Assembly: GCA_019828545.1 (NCBI GenBank)
Contig: JACVRA010000103.1
Coordinates: 11,667 to 25,666 of the forward strand
Origin: Paracamarosporium sp. OC-R06-R3
Taxonomy: Eukaryota > Ascomycota > Dothideomycetes > Pleosporales > Didymosphaeriaceae
DNA length: 14,000 bases
Direction: 5' to 3'
Part shown: in pieces, positions 9,030-14,000 of the stretch
Numbering within the stretch: position 1 is the stretch's first letter
How the letters are laid out: each line of letters begins with the position of its first letter
Notes under the pieces: model-generated
What the model was told of the DNA's origin: nothing
The model's database searches: none
The model's input: only the letters and a program-made list of their open reading frames with translations
Translations under genes and position numbers: made by a program

Positions 9030-9462
9030 ATAACTATAATTAATTAAGATATAATAGATAATAATACGTTTAGTAATTTAAATATAGCCCTTAAATAACT
9101 AAAAAATAAAAGAGATACTATAGAACTATAGTATATAAATAATATTTAGTAATACTATAAGTTAAGTAATATTAATATACTCTTTAAGTTTATATAGAAT
9201 ACTATATAATAGTAAAAAGCTATAAAAACTTCCTCTTTATAACTACTAATATAAAAGTAGCCTTATAAGTATATATAAAAAAATTATTATAACTTTAATT
9301 AATAAAAAGATAATTATAAACTTTACTTTTAAGCCTTAAAAATATATTTTATTAATAAATAAATAAAGGTTAATTATATTTTATAGTTTATCTTTAACGT
9401 CCTTTATATAGTCTAGAAGACTAAGGTTTAGTCTTAATTATTAATAGATCTATCCTAGAAGG
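9030..9462 (+). pseudogene. Gag N-terminal fragment of gypsy copy B
   Basis: Counterpart of the 1-292 fragment in copy A: ATAACTATAATTAATTAAGA here against ATGACTATAATTAGTTAGGA there. The start codon is ATA (9030-9032), and most Trp, Gln and Arg codons are stops or altered. The stretch 9322-9462 extends the fragment past the copy A boundary and is too decayed to interpret. Confidence 0.45.
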
Positions 9463-9666
9463 TGTTAGGTCACGGGTAGTAGCAATGTAGACTTAACTTA
9501 AGGAAATTAATAATAGATTATAGGATAGATGAATTGCTGGCTAACTATTTTTACTAGCTCTAGTATAATATAACCCCTTATTACCTAACGTGTCCCGTTA
9601 GGGCCTAATAGGCCCTGATATCCCGTGTAGGGTGAAAATAGGTACTCTTTACCTACCTATATAATA
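9463..9666 (-). repeat. 3' LTR of the chromodomain gypsy element (204 bp)
   Basis: Same family as 549-752: equal length, gapless, about 16 transitions by hand count. On the minus strand it begins TATTATATAGG (mutated from TGTCACATGGG) and ends with the unmutated CCGTGACCTAACA. The adjacent polypurine tract at 9667-9678 shows that this is a 3' LTR and sets the strand. Confidence 0.85.
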
Positions 9667-9678
9667 TTATCCCCCTCT
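9667..9678 (-). other. Polypurine tract
   Basis: On the minus strand AGAGGGGGATAA sits directly upstream of the 3' LTR. A purine run in this place primes plus-strand DNA synthesis in LTR retrotransposons. It ties the LTR to the minus-strand Pol at 12029-14000. Confidence 0.82.
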
Positions 9679-10269
9679 AATGGGTAGACTTGCCCTAAGG
9701 CTGCTTAGGCGTATATATCCTGCCGTAATGTTAGGTACCCAGGAATATTAAGTCCTAATAAGTTTAGGTTGGGCCTAGCTAAACTAAATGTAACCCTCGT
9801 TTAATTTATATTGGCACCTCTTACCTAGGGTTAGTTATGTGTTAGGCCAGTCTAGCACGTAACCAATGCCGCCTGGTACTAGTATATACAGGCCTAGCGC
9901 TAGCGCGTATAGGCCCTGGCCTATATCTTAGATACTTTATACCTAACTTCCTTGTTCTCTTCAGGTCTCTCTAATTAGGTAACTTGGTAAGTAGCATAGC
10001 TGATTAACTATTGTATATTGGCGTATACTAACTTCTTGGTATAGAGACTCTATTTCTCTAGACTTTTATACTACTAACCCCTTATCTTGGCTATTATATA
10101 TTTACTTTTACTAATGTAAGTATTCTTGGAGCTGTATAGGTCTATAGGGACTTAACTGGCGCTAATAGTTGTAAGTAGTAATAACTTCTTTCTATTAGTC
10201 TACTATTGGCTCCATTTGGCTCTATTAGTCTCTATTAGTCTCTAATTGGTAATGTTAACTCTTGCCCAG
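9679..10269 (+). other. Region upstream of the antisense gene; possible 5' exons
   Basis: About 590 bases between the polypurine tract and the first well-supported exon. A strong candidate intron runs from GTAAGT at 9987 to TATAG at 10044 (or TATAGAG at 10046), with a perfect TACTAAC branch site at 10026-10032. A second candidate runs from GTAAGT at 10116 to CCCAG at 10269. Between them, 10047-10115 can be read in phase 0 with one stop (TLFL, stop, TFILLTPYLGYYIFTFTN). A plus-strand frame from ATG 9728 contains PMPPGTSIYRPSASAYRPWP but joins in a different phase. The true start of the gene is unresolved. Confidence 0.4.
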
Positions 10270-10485
10270 TGTAATGCGTGTTACGTAAATGATAAGCTAG
10301 TTACTTCTAACTTATACTATATTAAATGCATCTTAGCTATGTCTAAGGGTAAGCTAGAGGTTGGCTGCTGTAAGTTTCTGGCTAAAGGTGCTAACTAAAT
10401 TCCTTTTCGGGTTTCTAATAAGGTAGGCAATAAGATCTACCTGTAATGTTACTAATATTGGGTAACTAAAAAGGCCTGCTATGTG

Positions 10486-10578
10486 GTAAGTATCCCCTTA
10501 TAGAGAGTATATATTTAAAGGTGGCCATTTAGCCTTATCTGGCGCCACTAGGCTCTATTAGGTCCTAATATGCTCTAG
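10486..10578 (+). other. Inferred intron 1 of the antisense gene (93 bp)
   Basis: Donor GTAAGT at 10486, branch-like CCTAAT near 10564-10569, acceptor CTCTAG ending at 10578. Phase 0 on both sides. Contains the GGCGCCACTAGGCTCTATTA type of short repeat found in the other introns. Confidence 0.6.
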
Positions 10579-11022
10579 TTTCCTCTGGAAGACATTTAAC
10601 ACCTTTAAGATATTAGTAGTGCTGCCTGTAATGCTACGACTTTCGTTCCTGAGCCTACCCTAGAGAATGAGACTGCGGTAGAGCGTGAGGTGCGTAAAAG
10701 TTAAACTGGCCGTGCCTAGACCCTTTTAGGTAACTTAGGGATTAATAGGTCTTATTGGGAGGCATTGGATATCGTCTTGCGCACTAATGAGCTTCTTGCC
10801 GACTTAGTGGGTATTCTTGGGGAGAAGGCCTATTAAGCTGCTTGTAAGGGTGGCTATAGTAAGCATTACTAGTTGTATAGTGGCTAGCTAAACCTTTATA
10901 CTTATTGTGTTTAATCTGGTGTAGTGGAGTGCTCCTGTAAGCATAGCAACGACGAACAGCAGTATATAAAGACGATTTAAGACTAATATACTACTCTAGG
11001 TTTAAATGTGTTACCTTGAAAA

Positions 11023-11085
11023 GTAAGAAGGCCTAAATTGGCCTATAGGGGCCAACTGGGGCCTAATGGGTGCTAACTGGTATAG
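11023..11085 (+). other. Inferred intron 2 of the antisense gene (63 bp)
   Basis: Donor GTAAGA at 11023, branch GCTAAC at 11072-11077, acceptor GGTATAG ending at 11085: all three fungal signals at normal spacing. Phase 0. The interior is made of GGCCTAAATTGGCC- and GGGGCCTAATGGG-like units. Confidence 0.65.
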
Positions 11086-11484
11086 ATGTCTAGTCTTAAG
11101 CGCTGGAATGAGCCGACCGACCTTGAAAAGGAGAGCTGTGCTGGGCCTGGCTCTATTACGACCCCTATTGATGCTTTGGTTTAGCCTGCCTACACTTAGG
11201 AGGAGCTCTGTATTTAAGGTTAGAAGGATGAGCTCTATAACGCCCTAATAGCCGTGCCTGCTAAGAATCTTGCGGTGGAACCCTGGGAGAATAGGAAGGG
11301 TAATGCCTGTAAGGTAGTTACTAACTGGCTTTTAAAGGAGCTAAACTAGTGTACTAAGGTCTATTGCAATGTGTAGTGCGTTGTGCCCTTTACGTAGATT
11401 CTAGAGGAGTGGACCCGCAACTATAAGAGTTAGAAGACTGCCTAGGACGCTCTTGGTAAGACATAGTGGATGAGTATTCCCTAG

Positions 11485-11556
11485 GTGCCCCTAGGGGCCC
11501 TTTAGTGCTATCTAGCGCTAATAGGTGCTAATAGGCCCTATTGACTACATTTTTAG
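11485..11556 (+). other. Inferred intron 3 of the antisense gene (72 bp)
   Basis: Donor GTGCCC (weak) at 11485 after a TAG that would have been CAG, GCTAAT units at 11516-11532, acceptor TTTTAG ending at 11556. Phase 0. The weak donor makes this the least certain of the first three introns. Confidence 0.45.
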
Positions 11557-11625
11557 TGGGATTTGGTTATGGAGGGAGATTTTCTGGCGTTTTATAATTT
11601 TTGGAATTAGTTATAATACCCCTAG

Positions 11626-12028
11626 GTAATATCCTACTTTTATTAAGCATTCTAGATATTTCTTCTGGCTATTAGCTTCTAATAGAGGCTATTGGGCGCT
11701 GTTTGGCTTTAATAGGACTAAATAGGCGCTGCCCTGTATAGACTTTTTACTAAATAGACTCTGTTCTATAGATATTTCTTTCTTCCTTAGTAGTTAATTT
11801 TAATTTTTGACTTAGGAAATTTTGCTAGCCTGTTCCCTATTAAAACACCCTACTTTTTAAAGCTAACCTTTGCTAAACTCCCTGTAGGAGATATGCAAAG
11901 GAATATAAGATAAAAGGGTAAATAGCTACGTCTAATAGGTCCTAATAGGTCCTAAAAAACCTAAGTATTAGGTTCCTAGGTCCATTGTGGTCTAATAGGT
12001 CCTAGTAAGCCTCAGCAATTCCTGGTGG
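11626..12028 (+). other. 3' part of the antisense gene and end of the Pol unit; unresolved
   Basis: A fourth intron can be drawn from GTAATA at 11626 to TGTATAG at 11741, with ACTAAAT near 11717-11723 as branch site, again phase 0. The following plus-strand stretch (11742 to ~11945) contains readable pieces such as LRKFC and RRYAKEYKIKG, separated by stops, so a last exon is possible but not fixed. From ~11930 to 12010 there are several TCTAATAGGTCCTAATAGGT-type repeats. Nothing on the minus strand here looks like a continuation of Pol. Confidence 0.35.
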
Positions 12029-12132
12029 TTAATTTTAGGTATTAAGATTTGCCTCCCTCTTCTTTAGAGGTCATCTACGGCCTCTACGCTTTTGTATAGG
12101 GATTTTAATAGTTAATCTTCTAGGAGATATCT

Positions 12133-12291
12133 TTAATTTTTTCTAATACTCCTTTAGAGCGTTGCCGCTAATGGACGCCCTTGTCTCCTATAAGTTCTTG
12201 CTGGCGTCGTAGCTAGTCTATTTAATAAGGTATTTCTATTCTCTAGAGTTTCTTTGTTGCCTATTAACTATGAAGTCTATTTCGTACACGT
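12133..12291 (-). pseudogene. Chromodomain at the Pol C-terminus
   Basis: Minus-strand frame: VYEIDFIVNRQQRN, then KYLIK, stop, TSYDASKNL, stop, ET, then ALKEY. This matches the chromodomain pattern of a Y-x-V/I-E/D-x-I start, then Y-L-V/I-K-W-x-x-Y and an N-x-W-E-P/T site, with both Trp codons changed to TAG. In chromoviruses this module binds modified histone tails and steers integration towards heterochromatin. The position after the integrase is the usual one. The aromatic cage is damaged here. Confidence 0.75.
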
Positions 12292-12859
12292 CGTTGCCTA
12301 ACTGGCATAGGGTGTTGGTGATAGGCTCTTGTAAGTATAAGGGGGACCTACGAGGTCTATATGGCTCTAGTAAGGAGGGGTGGAATACTAAATGTACTTT
12401 GTCTAACTTAGGCAGGTCTACTTTGTAAGCTATTGACGGTGAACTAATATATTCTTTAATTGTATCTAGTCCTAGGAATTTCTAATTAAGCTTTTTACTT
12501 GGTCTTATAGACTTTATGTATTGGTTTGACACCTATACCTTATCTCCTACTTTAAGTTTAAGGGGTAATCTTTTTTTATTTGTAATACTTTTTTAGTACT
12601 TTTGTACTACTTTAAGTTTCTTACGTGCTTGTGCTTTAATTTCTAGTAGTTTTTTAGCTATCTAGAAACCTTTGGGGCTCTCTCCGTCTCCTAAGGGCTG
12701 ATAGGGCTAATTGGGCTCTGTTGGGTTGTAGCTAAAGTAAACTTAGTAAGGAGTGTAGCTAGTTAATAAGTGTTGACTGTCGTTGTAGGTAAACTCTGCT
12801 AAGGATATCTACAAGGCCTAATCGTCCTGTTTAAGGGAATAAAAGATCTAAAGATACTA

Positions 12860-13400
12860 TTCTAGGGTCTAGTTTTAACGCTTAGTCTATCTATCTATTT
12901 AAGGGTGGAAAGTAGACGTTAAGATGCGCCGTAAATTTAGGTAGTAATAAAATGTATCCTAATAGTAGGATCTTATTATTAGGCCTCTATTTAATAGTAC
13001 CGTTTCCGGGTTGCCGTGTAAGCAGATTACCTCTTAGATTTATGCCTAGGCTAGGTTAGTGCCGTCCTAATCCATCTGTGTAGGCATATAATAGGCTATT
13101 TTTAAAAAATAGTCTACTATGACTAGGATTGCGTTGTATGTTATTCCCGTAAATTAGCTTGAGGGTAGATTGGTGATAAAATCCATTGTTATGTGCTGCC
13201 AGGGCTTATTAGGGACAGGTAGCGTCTGAAGAAGGCCGTATGGCTTATGTCTCTTTGTAGTTGCCCTTTAGCAGCGTTTATAGTTGTGAATATAATCTAA
13301 TACGTCTTTGGCTATTCTAGTCTAACGATAACGTCGTCGGACCCGCTTAAGGGTTTGAGTAATGCTAAAGTGTCCTGAGAGAGGGCTATTATGGTAGCTT
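12860..13400 (-). pseudogene. gypsy integrase (HHCC and DDE core), inactive
   Basis: The zinc domain starts with SYHNSPLSGH: both His are kept, at 13393-13391 and 13372-13370. In the Cys pair the first is Tyr (TAT, 13282-13280) and the second is kept (TGC, 13273-13271; context NYKRC). The core has the first Asp in [10 protein letters not shown] (GAT, 13183-13181), the second as Asn in LLNRG (AAT, 12991-12989), and the Glu as Lys (AAG, 12883-12881) in the mutated HPQTDGQTER motif. Spacing is D-x63-D-x35-E. An active enzyme would join the cDNA to the target. Confidence 0.9.
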
Positions 13401-13435
13401 TTAATTGCGTCTAGGCGTTCTTGAGTTGTCTTGAT

Positions 13436-14000
13436 CTACCTAGGTTTTGTTAGTTCTGAACGGAGGATGTTAGGACTACTTAGCGCTGGATTATTAGTGT
13501 CGTTCCTTAATGAGTCTGAACTCTTAGGTTTTAGTTCCTTTTGGTCTTCTAGGGACTGAGGTTCTACTATCTCCCTGTCCTTCCTTTTGAAGTTGTGAAT
13601 TTGGTCCCTTAGGGCCTGATCTTGCTTCTTCGCGCTACCTGATCTAGTGGTGACTGTGGATACGAGAGTCTTATCACCTTCCTGCTGAGATAATATCTTG
13701 GCTAGGGGTCGTATAAAAGCTTTATTGCTTTTCTGCTTGGGCTTACTGGCTGCAAGTATGTGGTCTGGGCGTTGGGATAATCCGTCCGCCGGATTTGTAG
13801 ATCCCGTATGATAAGTCATCACAAAATCGTACTTAGACAAGGTTAAGTAAGACTGAATATGACGTCCTGTGAGCGTCTTCGTCTCCATAAACTATTGTAG
13901 GTTATTATGGTCCGTCAAGACCTCGAAACGTTGTCCTTGTAGATACTGGCGCCAGTGTTTGACGCCTTCGACAATAGCAAGTAGCTCTTTGTCGTGCGTA
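13436..14000 (-). pseudogene. gypsy RNase H end and linker, nearly intact
   Basis: From the right edge the frame reads [20 protein letters not shown], then [11 protein letters not shown], a TAG, FMETKTLTGRHIQSYL, and YDFVMTYHTGSTNPADGLSQ. This is the C-terminal half of a gypsy RNase H, with the KELLA Glu and TDH Asp still present. After RPD follows a ~105-residue low-complexity, Lys/Ser-rich linker leading to a TAG at 13435-13433 and then the integrase. An open frame from Met 13888 to 13436 exists only because of the TAG just before it; that Met is internal and not a start. CpA and TpG are common here, unlike the rest of the window. Confidence 0.9.

Larger units (their letters stand above)
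8569..9462 (+). mobile_element. Ty3/gypsy-type element, copy B, 5' end, heavily RIP-damaged
   Basis: Inverted relative to copy A: an LTR (8569-8773) and then 548 bp (8774-9321) that match the copy A internal sequence, with C-to-T and G-to-A changes nearly everywhere. A further ~140 bp (9322-9462) continues beyond what copy A shows. It stops at the 3' LTR of the next element, which seems to have inserted here. Copies A and B lie head to head, 5' LTR facing 5' LTR, across 753-8568. Confidence 0.72.
10270..11625 (+). pseudogene. Degenerate multi-exon gene antisense to the gypsy Pol
   Basis: Four plus-strand exons (10270-10485, 10579-11022, 11086-11484, 11557-11625) join in a single phase-0 frame of about 376 codons. 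The frame is interrupted by about 28 stops, of which all but one are TAA or TAG. This is the pattern of Gln (and some Trp) codons hit by CpA-to-TpA mutation; almost no CAA/CAG codons are left. Readable stretches are protein-like: MSKGKLEVGCCKFLAKGAN (from 10339), WEALDIVLRTNELLADLVGI (exon 2), MSSLKRWNEPTDLEKESCAG (start of exon 3) and WDLVMEGDFLAFYNFWN (exon 4). A possible zinc site is QCNAC at the start. Another is C-x2-Y-x6-C around 10435-10480, where the Tyr could be a mutated Cys. I do not recognise the family. The gene lies wholly between Pol and the 3' LTR of a minus-strand element. It may be carried by that element, or be an unrelated insertion. Confidence 0.6.
9463..14000 (-). mobile_element. 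Ty3/gypsy chromodomain element, 3' portion (5' part beyond window)
   Basis: Minus-strand element. From right to left it shows the RNase H end, a linker, an HHCC zinc domain, the integrase core, a chromodomain, a long non-Pol stretch, a polypurine tract and the 3' LTR. The order RNase H then integrase is the gypsy order. It is far less AT-rich than the rest of the window, so it is probably the latest arrival. It abuts copy B at 9462/9463, suggesting insertion into copy B; the flanking five bases are GAAGG (9458-9462). Reverse transcriptase, protease, Gag and the 5' LTR should lie to the right of 14000. Confidence 0.85.
12029..14000 (-). pseudogene. gypsy Pol, RNase H to chromodomain, RIP-damaged (5' part beyond window)
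   Basis: One minus-strand frame (codon first bases at positions 1 modulo 3) runs from the right edge to a TAA at 12031-12029. It includes RNase H, a linker, an HHCC domain, the DDE integrase core, a post-integrase region (KVHLVFHPSLLEPYRPR near 12345-12395) and a chromodomain. Stops are TAG/TAA at Gln or Trp positions plus rare TGA, and no frameshift is needed. The stretch right of 13435 has only one stop (TAG in NLQ, stop, FMETK, at about 13891-13889), whereas the stretch to the left has many. The true C-terminus may be at 12029 or a little further if that TAA was a Gln codon. Confidence 0.88.

Noticed and set aside
11066..11248. 60-codon plus-strand open frame starting MGANWYRC
   Set aside because: It begins inside the inferred intron 2 and runs in a different frame from the protein-like exon 3 reading. 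Its Leu/Arg-rich composition is typical of an out-of-frame shadow.
12690..12725. GGGCTGATAGGGCTAATTGGGC as another intron-type short repeat
   Set aside because: On the minus strand it reads in frame within the post-integrase Pol region (NPTEPN, stop, PYQPLGDG), so it is coding sequence that merely resembles the repeat.
13436..13888. 150-codon minus-strand frame taken as a free-standing gene from Met 13888
   Set aside because: The frame continues upstream as RNase H (LTDHNNLQ) through a single TAG, so the Met is internal and the open stretch is a fragment of Pol.
1..14000. CRISPR array, rRNA, tRNA or bacterial-type operon
   Set aside because: No spaced identical repeats, cloverleaf or ribosomal sequence was recognised. 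The composition and elements are those of a fungal genome.

Overview
The window reads as a transposon graveyard from a filamentous ascomycete (Pezizomycotina). No intact host gene is visible. Almost all the DNA is long terminal repeat (LTR) retrotransposon sequence damaged in the manner of repeat-induced point mutation (RIP). CpA and TpG are strongly depleted in favour of TpA. Former Gln and Trp codons are now TAA/TAG. Repeat copies differ by transitions with almost no indels. Species cannot be told from the sequence; the fungal assignment rests on the RIP signature, the retroelement families and short introns with CTAAC/CTAAT branch sites.

Layout, left to right. (1) 1-752, minus strand: 5' end of a Ty3/gypsy-type element (copy A), with a 204-bp LTR at 549-752 and leader plus start of Gag running off the left edge. 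(2) 753-1943 and 8020-8568: AT-rich gene-free DNA that was continuous before insertion of (3). It holds a ~280-bp direct repeat. (3) 1949-8014, plus strand: a complete 6,066-bp Ty1/copia element with two 252-bp LTRs, a 5-bp target duplication GTTAT and a single-frame Gag-Pol pseudogene (zinc knuckle, integrase, reverse transcriptase, RNase H). (4) 8569-9462, plus strand: copy B of the copy A 5' end, more heavily mutated and head-to-head with A. (5) 9463 to beyond 14000, minus strand: a third, much less damaged Ty3/gypsy element of the chromodomain class, apparently inserted into copy B. Its 3' LTR (9463-9666), polypurine tract (9667-9678), chromodomain, integrase and RNase H are visible; its reverse transcriptase, Gag and 5' LTR lie outside.

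The most unusual part is inside element (5). Between the end of Pol (~12029) and the 3' LTR there are about 2.4 kb. On the strand opposite to Pol this stretch carries the remains of a multi-exon gene (10270-11625 well supported). All its inferred introns are phase 0, and Gln codons have become stops. An antisense gene can keep its introns through retrotransposition, so this could be an accessory gene carried by the element. I do not recognise the protein.

RIP has removed or changed catalytic acids in both pols: in each integrase the second Asp is Asn and the Glu is Lys, while the D-35-E spacing is exact. RIP intensity drops sharply to the right of ~13435, where the RNase H and linker region is nearly intact.
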